This document shows positions 1-9,998 of a DNA stretch of 64,000 nt, piece after piece. Position numbers and translations under genes: made by a program. Numbering within the stretch: position 1 is the first letter of the stretch; each line of letters opens with the position of its first letter. Below the pieces are notes generated by a model that was not told where the DNA came from, searched no databases, and was given only the letters and a program-made list of their open reading frames with translations. Source of the DNA: Rhynchopus euleeides. Taxonomy: Eukaryota; Euglenozoa; Diplonemea; Diplonemida; Diplonemidae. Location: the NCBI GenBank assembly GCA_963210315.1, contig OY723279.1:806001-870000 (forward strand), read 5' to 3'.

Positions 1-2305
1 AATAGAGGGGGCTGTCTCCTGATAAGTTATCTGGCGTTGTGGGGGGTGGTTGGGGTGGTGTGCTGTGTCGGGAACTGCTGTGCGGAATCGGGTGGCGTGG
101 TGCTCGACACCAGGTGGAAGGGGTGGGTGTGGGCTCGGGGGTGCCGGCACTCGCTCTTGGTGCAGGGAAGTGAGTCACACAACTCAGGTCCCCACAACAG
201 GCACAGGTTTGGATTGGCACACGGCAGCAGGGGCCGGGCAGTGCTGTGTCGAGAGGCAAGAAAGGAAGACGGTGCCAAAACCAACAAACTTACAAGTCGG
301 GCAGTAGGGGACAGAGATAGGTCCCGAGACACTGCACTCATAGTTTTCCTTCGCGCGGGGGGTATGGAAAAGTGGGTGAGAAAAAATGAGAAAAAATGCG
401 GAAAAAATCGGCCGAATTTTGCTGTTTTTCGCTAAAAAAAGAGTGTGGGGAGTTGGGTCCAGTTTAGCAAAGTGAGCTTATTTTTCGAAATTTGAAAAAT
501 TGGAGACACCGAAAGTCCCCAAACGAGTCTTCGACTTGGCCCGCAGAGTGATTTTTTTTGGTGAAAAAATGCCCCAAAAATTGTCGGCCAAAAGTTACTG
601 TTGGAGACGGCACAAGTTCTCTGCACAGGCTGGGTGGGCGCAACGTTGACTAACAACGACAAGTCGGAGGCTGCGACTGTGAAGAATACAACGAACGGCC
701 CGGGTCCTCCTCTAGATGCCCAGGAACAACGTCCTTCCCACCGGTGTTACGCGGGGCGATACGGGGTGGGATAGTGCTGCTGCACGGATGCCAGTGTGCT
801 CCTTGAGGGCCACTCCGAATCCCTGAACACCCCGCCTGCTTGTTGCTTGTTCCAGACCCAGAGTGGAGTGCCTCGTCCCAGTCAACTCAAACACTGCTAG
901 ATTGACGAGGCCACCACCTCCTGGCACTGCCTGTACGACAGGGACGGGTGACCTGCAGGTCGTCGTGAGCAGGACCATGGCAGCCCACTCGAACACCTGT
1001 GCGGGGTACCGCAACTCATCTTGCTGCAGGTGTGCAGCGGGTGCGAGTGCGCCCCGGCCGGGGGTGGCACCTCCTCCTCCAGGTTTGCTGACCTCCCAGA
1101 GCGATGGATCAACAGCCACAGCCTTGCCCCGTCAGCCTGCCCACGCTCCGCCCCTGCCGACGGGGGGGGGGAGCTCAATCCGCAGTTCCTCGTCGCATTC
1201 GCCGCCACGGACAGGAGAAATATGCACAGAGGAGAAGCGGGCGAGCTCATTAAACGGCGGAGTCCCCCGGTGTATCTGGATGCACCGCCCCTGCACATAC
1301 GGACAGCAGGTGCTGAAAAAAGAGATCTGCATGTTTTTGACCTCCCCGCCATCACCTGAGTTGCACCTGGATTTCCAGATCAGCCGTGAAGCTTCATACA
1401 GTCATCATGCACTGCATCATATCAGACCCACCATCAGCCCTTCAGATTCAGACCATGCTTTGTCCAGAACTGCACCCTGTCCTTCAACACCAGAGAATCA
1501 CTGATCATGGACCCATGTGGCGACAAAAACCTGATCGTAGCTCATAGCAAAGATGGGTCCCACGATCAAGGTTCATCTGTTACCAGATGGACGTCTCCTG
1601 TTTCCAGGTCTAGGGTTACCGCGAGTGTAGCACAGATTTACCAAGGTGTACCAAGAGAGTATGCAGCTCTGTCCCAGCAGTTCCTCCTCCTTGGTTCCGA
1701 CCCCCCACAGTTCTTCGATGACAGGCACAACAGAGGAAGAAGCAACACAACCAGATCCTTCGATCAGCCAGACCCAAGCAAAAGAGCGGGGGGGCCAGAC
1801 CCTACCCGATGTGACGATAAATTGTCGCGCAAGTACAGGGAGGGACCAGAAGACCGATCGCCACAAACCCGTGACGGTGTGTTCAGGGGGGGTGCGGGGG
1901 GGACGGGGTCACAGTCATTGTCACCACGTGCACTTGACGGACGGAAATATATGCAGATCAGAAACCGACTGAAGATAGCGGCCTGGTCTCGGCGGCTGCA
2001 CTCGGAAGACTCTCTCTCAGACGTGGGATGCGGGTCACAGAAGTCAGGGCGTGGAGGCAGGGCTGTGAACCCGTCGGTCATGAAAGACGACGAAAATGTG
2101 TGGGAGGGAGGAGGCGAGCACAAAAGGGCGTCGGCTACCGCACGCCCTTTGGGCGCAGCCGACGACCGACCGAACCGGCCCCCGGCCGGGAGGGAGGTGG
2201 GGGGGGGGGGGGGCGGGGGGCGTGGGGGGCCCGGGGGGCGAAGCCCCCCGGAAAATTTTTTTCGACATGTCGAAATTTCGGCCACCCTGGGTCAGTACCC
2301 TGGAC
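1..2305. other. Stretch with no supported gene
   Basis: I see no coding region I can support here. The longest open frames (863-1504 and 1507-2403 on the plus strand) are low in complexity, match no family I recognise and overlap equally long frames on the other strand. Near 2196-2260 there is an extreme G-rich tract that contains the palindrome GGGGGGCGAAGCCCCCC, which could form a hairpin or G-quadruplex. The sequence changes abruptly at 2306, where the palindromic repeat family C begins. Confidence 0.6.
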
Positions 2306-2660
2306 CATGGGCTGCAGGGAATCGGATTCCTGGAATCGAGAATCCGATTCCGGAATCGAAAAACCGAGTGGAATCCGATTCCACAAAAAAAGTCAAAAAA
2401 TAGATTTCCCATTGGGTGACACTTGGTTTTTCATGGTTTTGTACGGGAAAAAGACAATGCGATTTTTCGTGATTTTTCACCTCGGATGAGCCTCGATTTC
2501 GCAAAGTCGTCGGATTACCGAGACTTCTTGCTGAGCAGTGAATGGGGTCTGGCGAAATGAGGGCAGGAACATGCTTAGATTGACGATTCAGTGCGAAATA
2601 ATGGTCATCGTGGATTCCGCGAGCCAAATTAGGTAGTCATTTTTCTGCTTGCGTTTTTTT
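2306..2660 (-). repeat. Family C repeat, unit 1
   Basis: About 355 bp that begin with the element end CATGGGCTGCAGG and a cluster of GGAATCGGATTCC-type palindromes. The conserved box at about 2387-2421 and an AT-rich body ending in a T-run follow. It is nearly identical to 2725-3079, to 28787-29145 (inverted) and to 35095-35449 (inverted). It is non-coding. It is placed on the minus strand because the complete element at 33688-35449 carries this end on its right side. Confidence 0.8.
2387..2421 (+). other. Conserved box next to palindrome array
   Basis: Box with GTCAAAAAATAGATT, a short variable middle and GGTGACA. The same box recurs at about 2806-2840, 14940-14973, 18235-18268 and 21529-21562 (plus) and at about 29026-29060, 35331-35365 and 60914-60949 (minus). 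In each case an array of short palindromes lies immediately on its AAAAAGTC side. Its function is unknown. Confidence 0.75.
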
Positions 2661-2724
2661 AGTTGTATTTTTTTCGCGAATCTGGGCCATAAAATGGATT
2701 TTGGTGGGCGACCGAAATCCACCC

Positions 2725-3079
2725 CATGGGCTGCAGGGAATCGGATTCCTGGAATCGAGAATCCGATTCCGGAATCGAAAAACCGAGTGGAATCCGATTC
2801 CACAAAAAAAGTCAAAAAATAGATTTCCCATTGGGTGACACTTGGTTTTTCATGGTTTTGTACGGGAAAAAGACAATGCGATTTTTCGTGATTTTTCACC
2901 TCGGATGAGCCTCGATTTCGCAAAGTCGTCGGATTACCGAGACTTCTTGCTGAGCAGTGAATGGGGTCTGGCGAAATGAGGGCAGGAACATGCTTAGATT
3001 GACGATTCAGTGCGAAATAATGGTCATCGTGGATTCCGCGAGCCAAATTAGGTAGTCATTTTTCTGCTTGCGTTTTTTT
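2725..3079 (-). repeat. Family C repeat, unit 2
   Basis: Second copy of the 355-bp unit, in direct orientation to 2306-2660 and separated from it by a linker of about 64 bp. It carries the palindrome cluster and the conserved box at about 2806-2840. Its T-run end abuts the 5' end of the family B retrotransposon at 3080. The same C/B junction occurs in inverted orientation at 28786/28787. Confidence 0.8.
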
Positions 3080-3297
3080 TGGCCACAGTGGGCCTGCTCA
3101 CTAGTCGGAGTTCCCAAGGTTCCTGCCCCCCTCTCCCCTCGGTTCCATGCCATCTCTCCCCTTCTCTATTCGGTCACAGGAATGTTGGCTTGCAGTCCGT
3201 ATAATTCTTGGGTTTTACACACAACCCCCCACACCTCAGGTAACGACAAGCTCCAACTTACTTTCTCCCACGGACTGCGCAAAGCCTTTCTCTTTTT
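3080..3297 (+). repeat. B-family split direct repeat A1
   Basis: 218 bp starting TGGCCACAGTGGGCC. It is repeated at 11914-12131 (A2 of the same element) and, inverted, at 32218-32435 (5' end of B copy 2). A further inverted, interrupted copy lies at 28786-28667 plus 23545 leftward (B copy 3). It is the 5' terminus of the element and contains no ORF. Confidence 0.85.
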
Positions 3298-3335
3298 ACA
3301 CTTCAGAGAAGCAGTCCGTGGGAGAAGCTCTTAAA

Positions 3336-3461
3336 ATGGAAGCGGTTACACAGATGCTCGACAGGCTCCACCAGCGCGGAGTGACCGAGATTGTGTACGA
3401 GGTCAGAGCATCCCCACAGGATGGCGACGAAATTGGGGGAGAGTACTCTCGCCACGCGGGG
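3336..3461 (+). pseudogene. B-family gag-like ORF1, 5' segment (interrupted by A element)
   Basis: The ORF begins MEAVTQMLDRLHQRG and is cut off by the nested family A element at 3462. The rest of the homologous sequence lies at 8012-8869. The uninterrupted homologue is at 31196-32179 on the minus strand. This is a fossil of the nested insertion and cannot give a normal product in this copy. Confidence 0.85.
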
Positions 3462-3671
3462 GAATCATACCTTGGCCGGCTATCGCAGACAGGGGGCACA
3501 CACACGTCGACTCGGCTATAGTTCTCCTGGTGGTGTGTGTGCGCAACGACAAGAATGGCAAAGGCAATGGGTAGTGGGGGTGTTGATGGGAAGGAGGAAG
3601 GGGGACTTCCGGTTCAGCTTTTCCTCACTTGCAACGCGAAGGGGTTAAGAGATCCCGCGACAACCGCCAAT

Positions 3672-5381
3672 TCAGGCTGTTGAGGCGAGGTCTCCGCCTG
3701 CCCCACCGCGAGTGAAGAAGCGCCGCACCGCAAGTGAAACCTGGTCCCGGGTTTCGGGAGAAGAAATGCAAGAGGGGGGGATACGGGAAGGGAGATCTGC
3801 CGGATTGGCAGAGGTGTGGACGTATCCAACGGAAAAAGACAAAACCTGGAGGGCTGTGAGGTATTCTACCGCCTCCAGGACGGACTTGTTAATAAGATGG
3901 CAGGCGGCACACAGCCGCTTGCGCACAACAGCTGCCACGGTCGTATTGTCGACCCAGATCTCTACAGCCCCCCCGCACACAGACCGGGGAAGGGCTCGCA
4001 CTGTTTTGTTGAGGGCCATCGCCTCGAGAATGTTAATGTGCAGCTGGGACTCGGCTGCGGTCCACGAGTCACCAATGACCTGCATTTCTTGTGTAAAGGA
4101 ATCTATTAAGACGCCACCCCAGCCCTTGAGGGAGGCGTCAACAAAGCAAGTAAAAGACGGGGGTGTGGACTGAATAACTCTTCTGTGGGGGGGAACACGC
4201 GCAACCCCCACACACACACACCACTGCCGCAACTCCCGGCAGACCGATGGGGGGATCCGCACAGGGTCAGGCGGCCGAAGGACCGCCCGGTTCAAAAAAT
4301 TAGTCACCCGGCGGAGGAACTTGATCCCAAACCAGAACCTCCCCGGGGACACTCCCGAAATGGCGCTGGCGTGGAGCAACCTTCCACCCAGCGACTCCAG
4401 CTCACCAGCCGTCACCCTCTGCCAGTCCACGCTGTCCAGCTTCGCCATCAGCCTGTCCGACGGAGACACGGTCTGGGCAGCATGGTCGAATGCCACCCCG
4501 AGAAACTCGTAGACCGTCGCCGTGTCCACCGAGTCAGACGGCTTCCATGTCGCAGCGCACGCCGCAGCCACCTTGTCCATCTGCCGCGTCGCCATTTCGA
4601 CACTGGTGCGGGGGCCGGTCAGACGCACGTTGTCGATCCAGACGTCGACCCCCACCTCAGGCGCAGTGCAGAACTCCTGGCGGACGTAGTCCCGGTGCCC
4701 ACCCACAACAGCAGCCAAAGTGTGCATCAGCTCGGGCGCACAACAGTGGCCCATGGGCAACCTCAGCAGCTCATACCAGTCCCCCGACTCGTCAGCGAAG
4801 CGGAAGAACCTCCGTGCAGGCGCAGGGATGGGGATCTGATAAAACCCGCACTTGAAATCCCGCGCCGACCCACACTCCGCAAACACCGCGTCGAGGTACC
4901 CCGAGATGTGCCCCAGGGGGACGTGTGCCGTGTAGGACTCCTCCAGATCGTCGTTTGCCTGCTTGGTCCAGAGGATGAACCTCTGCCGCAACCCCGACGG
5001 CTTCTCCTCCATCACAGTGAAGGGCACGCACAGGGAGGGGCCCGGGCCCGACGCAGGCCCAGCCACTCCGTTCTCCACCAGCAGCTCCGCATGCTTCTGT
5101 TGTAGATGCGAGGGGCGGGAGCGCCCCTCAGAGGGAGAAGGAGTAAAAGTGCCCGGCGGGGGCGCATCAGGGAACGTCAGCCGCCACACCTCGTCGAACC
5201 TGCGCCTCACAGTGGCGGTCATCCTCGCCCGCAGCGCCTCGACGTCCATCTCCGCCACAGAAGACACATGCAGGGGCGCACGGCGCTCCTCCTCCGTCGC
5301 CGGCAGCCTCGACTGGTGCGCACGCCGCGTCATCGAGTGCAGCCCCCGCTGCTTGCGGCAAAAGGACTCAGGGTCGGCCAT
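3672..5381 (-). CDS. RT-RNase H of family A, copy 1
   Basis: 569 residues beginning MADPESFCRK; the ATG overlaps the YR stop codon (TGATG). Reverse transcriptase copies the element RNA and RNase H removes the RNA strand. Visible motifs are ARDFKCGFYQIPI (first catalytic Asp, about residue 175), LLRLPMGHC, and VDVWIDNV (about 245-252), where the usual YxDD is xxDN, as is common in DIRS-like RTs. The RNase H part has FVDASLKGWGG (about 415), EAMALN, IWVDNTT and SANPADLPSR near the C terminus. No strong codon-level decay is visible. It is nearly identical to the proteins of A copies 2 and 3. Confidence 0.9.
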   Translation of the reverse strand: MADPESFCRKQRGLHSMTRRAHQSRLPATEEERRAPLHVSSVAEMDVEALRARMTATVRRRFDEVWRLTFPDAPPPGTFTPSPSEGRSRPSHLQQKHAELLVENGVAGPASGPGPSLCVPFTVMEEKPSGLRQRFILWTKQANDDLEESYTAHVPLGHISGYLDAVFAECGSARDFKCGFYQIPIPAPARRFFRFADESGDWYELLRLPMGHCCAPELMHTLAAVVGGHRDYVRQEFCTAPEVGVDVWIDNVRLTGPRTSVEMATRQMDKVAAACAATWKPSDSVDTATVYEFLGVAFDHAAQTVSPSDRLMAKLDSVDWQRVTAGELESLGGRLLHASAISGVSPGRFWFGIKFLRRVTNFLNRAVLRPPDPVRIPPSVCRELRQWCVCVGVARVPPHRRVIQSTPPSFTCFVDASLKGWGGVLIDSFTQEMQVIGDSWTAAESQLHINILEAMALNKTVRALPRSVCGGAVEIWVDNTTVAAVVRKRLCAACHLINKSVLEAVEYLTALQVLSFSVGYVHTSANPADLPSRIPPSCISSPETRDQVSLAVRRFFTRGGAGGDLASTA

Positions 5382-6310
5382 CACAGATGCCGTGTCACCT
5401 CCTGCGTCCGCAGCGCCCTCGCCATCTCCGTGGGGCACCCCCCGTAGCGGATGGTGGTGCTGGAGAGGCCGCTCTCGCCGTGGTGCTTCGCGAGGCGGCC
5501 CACCAGCATCTCCGACAGATCCGCTCCCGACCCGATGAGCCCGAAGAGGAAGGTGAGTGCCCCGCGCTTCACGCTGTGGCCCGAGTAGTCCTCCATCTCC
5601 GGTGTAGCCCGCCACATCGCCGTCACATCTGCCGTCGAAACCGCCGTCAGCCGCTCGAAGGGGCGCAGGCGCGTCACCAGCTCCGCGATGAGGGGGGTCA
5701 GGTCCCCGCATATCACCGTCCACTTGGAGGGGGTGAACGGGTTGGCCCGGCGGCCCTTCGGGGAGGTGTGCCAGTCTATTATCACCTCCCCGGGCTGCAC
5801 TGCGATGTACTGCTCCGAGGAGAGGGAGCACACCTCCCCCCACCGGCTGGCGGTCTTCCACGCCGTCAGCGCCGCCAGCTGGAGGTGCGGCTGCTGCTGC
5901 AACGCCCACGCCACGAGCACCCCCTTCGGCATCGGCGTCGCCTGCCGCTGCGGAATGGCCCCGCCGGCCGCCCGCAGCGCGCTTGCCAGGCTGAGGAGGG
6001 GCTGCTGGCCGAAGCCGAGGTGCCGCATTGTCCCGGAGAGCGCCTTTGCGTAGGCCAGCATCCCCTGAGGCGACACCCCTGTCGCCAGCACGAACAGCAT
6101 GGCGGTGTCGGCGTCGACTTCTAGGCCGTGCTCGTTGGCCCATCGCACCAGCCTTGCCCACAGGAGCTGCCTCTGCGACGAAGTGCTTCTTGCCCACATC
6201 CCCGCCACCACGGCCTGCAGGCGCTCCACGGCCTCCCCGGGGGCGACCTCCACCTCTCCCGTGCGACGCGCCGCCACGCCCCCGACCCGAGCGGCCACGT
6301 GCCGCATCAT
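5381..6310 (-). CDS. Tyrosine recombinase (YR integrase) of family A, copy 1
   Basis: About 309 residues from MMRHVAARVGG. An in-frame ATG upstream at 6367 could add 19 residues, but copies 2 and 3 begin at MMRHV, so I use that start. The catalytic pattern of tyrosine recombinases is visible: Arg in WKTASRWGE (about residue 156), HSVKRG (about 245-249), LAKHHGE (about 276) and the nucleophile Tyr in TTIRYGG (about 289). The enzyme would insert the circular cDNA without a target duplication. It lies upstream of RT-RNase H, the VIPER-like order. Confidence 0.88.
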   Translation of the reverse strand: MMRHVAARVGGVAARRTGEVEVAPGEAVERLQAVVAGMWARSTSSQRQLLWARLVRWANEHGLEVDADTAMLFVLATGVSPQGMLAYAKALSGTMRHLGFGQQPLLSLASALRAAGGAIPQRQATPMPKGVLVAWALQQQPHLQLAALTAWKTASRWGEVCSLSSEQYIAVQPGEVIIDWHTSPKGRRANPFTPSKWTVICGDLTPLIAELVTRLRPFERLTAVSTADVTAMWRATPEMEDYSGHSVKRGALTFLFGLIGSGADLSEMLVGRLAKHHGESGLSSTTIRYGGCPTEMARALRTQEVTRHL

Positions 6311-6580
6311 CGCCCTCCCGAAGAGCGATGGTCTCCCGCTGGCGGCGCCGGATGCGCCTGAGGGCATTGCGGGCCCTGGCTGAGCGGGGTGGGGTCGAAG
6401 GGAAGTGGCGGGTGGAGGAGAAGTTGCTGAGGTGTTGTTGTTGTTGATGTTGTTGGTTGTTTTGTTGGTGACGTTGTTGATGATGTTGTGGGCGGGTGCA
6501 GGGGGGTGTGTTGGGCGGCGAGGGGCGGGGTGATGTAGAAGCGTGAGGGGGGGGTGGGTCTGAAGCCGGAAGGTGGGCAG

Positions 6581-7741
6581 TCACGCGCGCCCGCCCCCGG
6601 CCCTGCCGTTTCCCGGCGCCCTCGCCGGTGCCTTCGCCGCGATGCGCTGCTGGGGGGCCCGAGCAGCGGCGCGGGGGCGCGTGTGTTGTTGTTGTGTGTG
6701 GGGGGCGGCGGCCCCCGGCCCCACAGCCGCAGCCGCCCGCATCACCGGGTGGGAAGTGGGGTCCTCCTTCGCAAGGTGCCGCTCGATGGCGGCGCGCGGC
6801 ACCCTGTCGCGCACGAACGCGACCTGCAGCAGCACCTGTCGCAGCAGGTGATTCCCCAGCTCCCGCTGGGGAGTGCGCCCCCAGCCAGACACGTACGCCG
6901 TGGCAAGAATCCACAGGCGCAACGCTGCGAACGCCTCATCCAGGATGCGGCCTCCAGGGAGGTGCGACGACCCCGACACCCAGCGGGTCTCCAGCTGTAG
7001 CACCAGATACGGTGCGTCGGACTCGATCAGCGAATCCCACTCCAGGACGTCGGCTGCGTCCGCGGGGTGTCGCTCCGACCCGGGGTACGGCATCCCGGCA
7101 GACATGGCCATGGGGGACGGCGGTGCTGGCGGAGACGGTGGCGGGTGAGCCCACTGCTGCTGCTGACGTTGCACATGGTCCTGGTGCTGCCGCAGGCGAG
7201 CATCCAGCTCCAGCCGGAAGGACCTCGTCTGCTCCTCCGCACGCTCGCGGAACTCCTGCGCCTGCTGCTCCAGCGAGCGTTGCATCGCTTCCTGCGACGC
7301 CGTCACCGCGCGGGTGGCGCACTCCGTCTGGTGGACAGACATCTCCACCAGACGGGAGTACTGCCACCCGTCCGCCGGCATCCTGTACAGGACGTCGGGC
7401 CCGCGGTGCTGCTCCGTGTCGGATACGTAATTGTACGCCTCGGACAAGCGCACTTCGTACCCCGCAGCGTTCCCCTCCTCGTCATGCGCCTGCGACAGGC
7501 GACCGGCGAACCGCCGAAACGGCTGGCTCCCGTCGACGGGTGCACAAGAGTACACCACGCAGGCGTCGACGAGAGCCGCCGCCTGGTCCCCGAGCATGCG
7601 GGCGGTCATGATCTCAGGGGCGGGAAGCCCCTGTCCTGCCGTCGCAGCCGGCGACGTCGCCCGCACCCTCGCCGTACCGACCGCTGATGGGGTGTACCCG
7701 TCGAGGTTGATGCAGTCCGGCGAGGGAGGTGGGAGAGACAT
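6581..7741 (-). CDS. Gag-like ORF1 of family A, copy 1
   Basis: About 387 residues starting MSLPPPSPDCINLDG; an ATG 9 codons further upstream is possible. The N-terminal third has the block MLGDQAAALVDACVVYSCAP. The middle is a Gln/Glu/Arg-rich predicted coiled coil. A later block (WDSLIESDAPYLVLQLETR to LGNHLLRQVLLQ) is shared with copies 2 and 3, and the tail is Ala/Arg/Gly-rich. This fits a gag-like nucleic-acid-binding protein; no enzyme motif is visible. It is far more diverged from copies 2 and 3 than the downstream genes are. Confidence 0.75.
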   Translation of the reverse strand: MSLPPPSPDCINLDGYTPSAVGTARVRATSPAATAGQGLPAPEIMTARMLGDQAAALVDACVVYSCAPVDGSQPFRRFAGRLSQAHDEEGNAAGYEVRLSEAYNYVSDTEQHRGPDVLYRMPADGWQYSRLVEMSVHQTECATRAVTASQEAMQRSLEQQAQEFRERAEEQTRSFRLELDARLRQHQDHVQRQQQQWAHPPPSPPAPPSPMAMSAGMPYPGSERHPADAADVLEWDSLIESDAPYLVLQLETRWVSGSSHLPGGRILDEAFAALRLWILATAYVSGWGRTPQRELGNHLLRQVLLQVAFVRDRVPRAAIERHLAKEDPTSHPVMRAAAAVGPGAAAPHTQQQHTRPRAAARAPQQRIAAKAPARAPGNGRAGGGRA

Positions 7742-8011
7742 GGTGTCGGGGTGGTGAGAGTGTAACAATAAAAGAAAGCGGACAAGACGAAGAGTGTTGG
7801 CCGCGGGGAGATTACCCTGATGAAGGGGGTGTTGTGTGGTGTGGTGTTAAAGTTATATACAAAGTGTCCCGGGAAGGTGCATGGGCACAACATGGGGGGA
7901 GAGAGAGGGGAAAGGCAACAGGATTGGGGTTGTGGGGTGTCAGGGGTGATGAGGGGGATGGGGGTGTCTGCTGCCAATGGCCTTGGGTCATATTCCCTCA
8001 GTAAACTGTGA

Positions 8012-8869
8012 GTGCTGCGAAAAAATGAGGACAACACGTACACCATCCTCTACACCCTGCCGTTAGAGGAACTCGATGAAGTCGAGCCCACGGGGTTGCA
8101 AGAATGCACCATCCCCGTGGTGGGGTTTGACTACGCCAACCTCAGATCGGTGCATGAATACGCGAGGAAGCAGACCAAGGCACAACTCGACCTCATGAGA
8201 GAGTCGGTACTAGACCTCGCCAAGGCGGTCCGCGAAGGCGCCAAGCAGGCGGGGACTGGGGGGAAAGCGGGAGGTGAGGCCGGGGCGGCACAGGCGCAAC
8301 CGGAGGGGAGCAGCCCCCCTGCCCAGGACCCCCCCAAGCTCCCGACAATCGGGAACCTGCAGTCGGCCCTCAGCCTGCCCAACATGAGGCCGGCTTGCGT
8401 CTCCCAGTGGCAGGGGTTTTTGAAGGCAGGAGGGGTGGCAGCGGCGCGGGAGATGATCCGAGACCTGAGGCTGCAGTTCGGGACATCGAACAAGGTGACC
8501 CACCTGAGCACGTGGGTCGCCCTCGCGCAGGAGGCTGCTGAGCGGGGGTTCTGGTCCACCACCGTGACCCAGATGGGGAACCAGCTGCTGCACGAGCTGG
8601 TGGTGAATGAGGCGTGGAAACAACACAGGATCCCCCGGGCGCAGGTGGAGGCGGAGATGCGGACGGCCGACACGGAAGCATCCGCTGCTGACCGGGCCAT
8701 CGCCAAGCTGGCGGGGCGTGCACGCACGACGAAGGGGGGAAAGGGGGGCAACGGTGGCCCTCCCCAGTCTTTTCCCCCCCCGAATCGGTATTCCCCCTAC
8801 CCCCACCACACATTTCAGGGAAAGGGGGGAAAGGGGGGGAAACCCCGGGGCAACACCAACTGGAATTAA
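8012..8869 (+). pseudogene. B-family gag-like ORF1, 3' segment (separated by A insertion)
   Basis: Continuation of the family B ORF1 after the nested A element. It shows a conserved block around MGNQLLHELVVNEAWKQHR, comparable in position to LGNHLLRQVLLQ in family A, and ends in a Gly/Lys-rich tail (GGKGGNGG, GKGGKGGKPRG) likely to bind nucleic acid. The whole counterpart is at 31196-32179. Confidence 0.8.
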
Positions 8870-8892
8870 CACCGGCACCCGGCCAGGACATC

Positions 8893-9957
8893 ATGCAGGC
8901 ACTCGGCCAAATCACGGCACTCTGCCAAAAACTGGGACAGGAAAGGCCCCCCCAACCCCCTACCCCCCCTCCCGCCCCCCAGAACATCGTCCAGAACACT
9001 CTGTCGGAGGTGTACACGCAAGCTGCGCCGGCAAGGACCCGGGCCAGGGACGACCACACTCTGTGGGAAGCAAAGGAACGGCTGGAAGAAGTCATGAAAG
9101 AGAGCCTGGCGGAACGCACAATCTCCACCAGGGGTGGGCTATGGAAAAGACTGGAAAGTTGGTGTGTGACAGCAGACCTCTCCCTACCCCCCTCGGAAGA
9201 TGCAGCAGTTCTGTTTCTGGCGGGAATGACCCACTTGACAACAAGCACAGTCAAAAATTATGCATCGGCAATAAACGCAGTCGGTCTGCAGCAGGGGAAT
9301 TGGTCCCCGCTCCCCCTTCAGGGCTATGCCAACGCACTGGCTCGTGCGACCCCCTTTTCCCCCCCGAAGCAAGCTGTCCCCGCAAAAAAGGCCGAAGTGA
9401 CCCAGGCGGTGTTTGTTCTGTTCACAAGGGGGCACGAGGTGGAGGCGAACCTGTTGTTGTTTCTGTGGAAGACAGCCTGCCGCTACCGCGATGCGGCAGA
9501 TCTCACGGTAAAGGATGTGAAACCCACAGCATGTGGAACACGACTCGTGGTGGATTTTTACAGGTCGAAGGCAATCAAGACGACCCCATTTGTGGATCGC
9601 AGGTTCGCAGTTGCAGCGGGGGCGGGTTTGGAGCGTCTGATTGCGTTCGTGGTGGAGAAAAGACAGACATGCCCCTTGGAATCCCTTCTGTTCGGTGTCC
9701 CCCACTCCCAATTTCTGCGCCTTCTCCGCCAATGCCCCAACTGCCAAGAGTGGACGCTTCATTCACCCCGACGGGGGGCCCTGCAATTTCTAGCCACACT
9801 GGCAGCCAACGGTATCCTCCCCCCCCAGGACATCCCCAGGATTGCCAGGCACAAAACCGCGAACCCCATTCTTCCCCCCACCACCATGAGATACCTCGCG
9901 AACGTGAACGAGGAGGTGGCCCTGGCCCTCTCCCCAGAGTGTTGTGCCCGTCTTTAA
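8893..9957 (+). CDS. Tyrosine recombinase (YR integrase) of family B, copy 1
   Basis: 354 residues from MQALGQITALC. The Pro-rich N terminus is followed by a SAM-like core and a catalytic domain. Visible catalytic residues are Arg in KTACRYRDAAD (about 197), HSPRRG (His about 290, Arg 293/294), IARHKTA (His about 320) and Tyr in TMRYLANV (about 334). It is homologous to the family A YR but clearly diverged. It lies between ORF1 and RT-RNase H. An almost identical copy is at 30108-31172 on the minus strand. Confidence 0.9.
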   Translation: MQALGQITALCQKLGQERPPQPPTPPPAPQNIVQNTLSEVYTQAAPARTRARDDHTLWEAKERLEEVMKESLAERTISTRGGLWKRLESWCVTADLSLPPSEDAAVLFLAGMTHLTTSTVKNYASAINAVGLQQGNWSPLPLQGYANALARATPFSPPKQAVPAKKAEVTQAVFVLFTRGHEVEANLLLFLWKTACRYRDAADLTVKDVKPTACGTRLVVDFYRSKAIKTTPFVDRRFAVAAGAGLERLIAFVVEKRQTCPLESLLFGVPHSQFLRLLRQCPNCQEWTLHSPRRGALQFLATLAANGILPPQDIPRIARHKTANPILPPTTMRYLANVNEEVALALSPECCARL

Positions 9958-9998
9958 CGGAACTTGGTGCCCCCCCCGAGCATAGTAGCCACTCCGGC

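Larger units (their letters stand above)
3462..8011 (-). mobile_element. YR retrotransposon family A, copy 1 (nested in B copy 1)
   Basis: Family A element inserted in the ORF1 of B copy 1. On the minus strand it runs TCACAGTTTACTG ... GGTATGATTC, and comparison with the uninterrupted B copy 2 shows no target-site duplication. It encodes ORF1 (7741-6581), YR (from 6310 or 6367 to 5381) and RT-RNase H (5381-3672), all of which read open. Unlike A copies 2 and 3 it has only one B repeat (3462-3692) and no A2-B2 cassette at its 3' end. ORF1 differs strongly from copies 2 and 3 while RT-RNase H is nearly identical, which suggests a mosaic subfamily. Confidence 0.9.

Noticed and set aside
863-2403. 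Two consecutive ORFs of 213 and 298 codons near the left edge
   Set aside because: Low complexity, overlapping frames on both strands, running into palindromic repeat C; no family resemblance.
8607-9998. Upstream part of the 1011-codon frame over family B RT-RNase H
   Set aside because: It overlaps ORF1 and YR in a different frame and has no RT-related motif before residue ~465.
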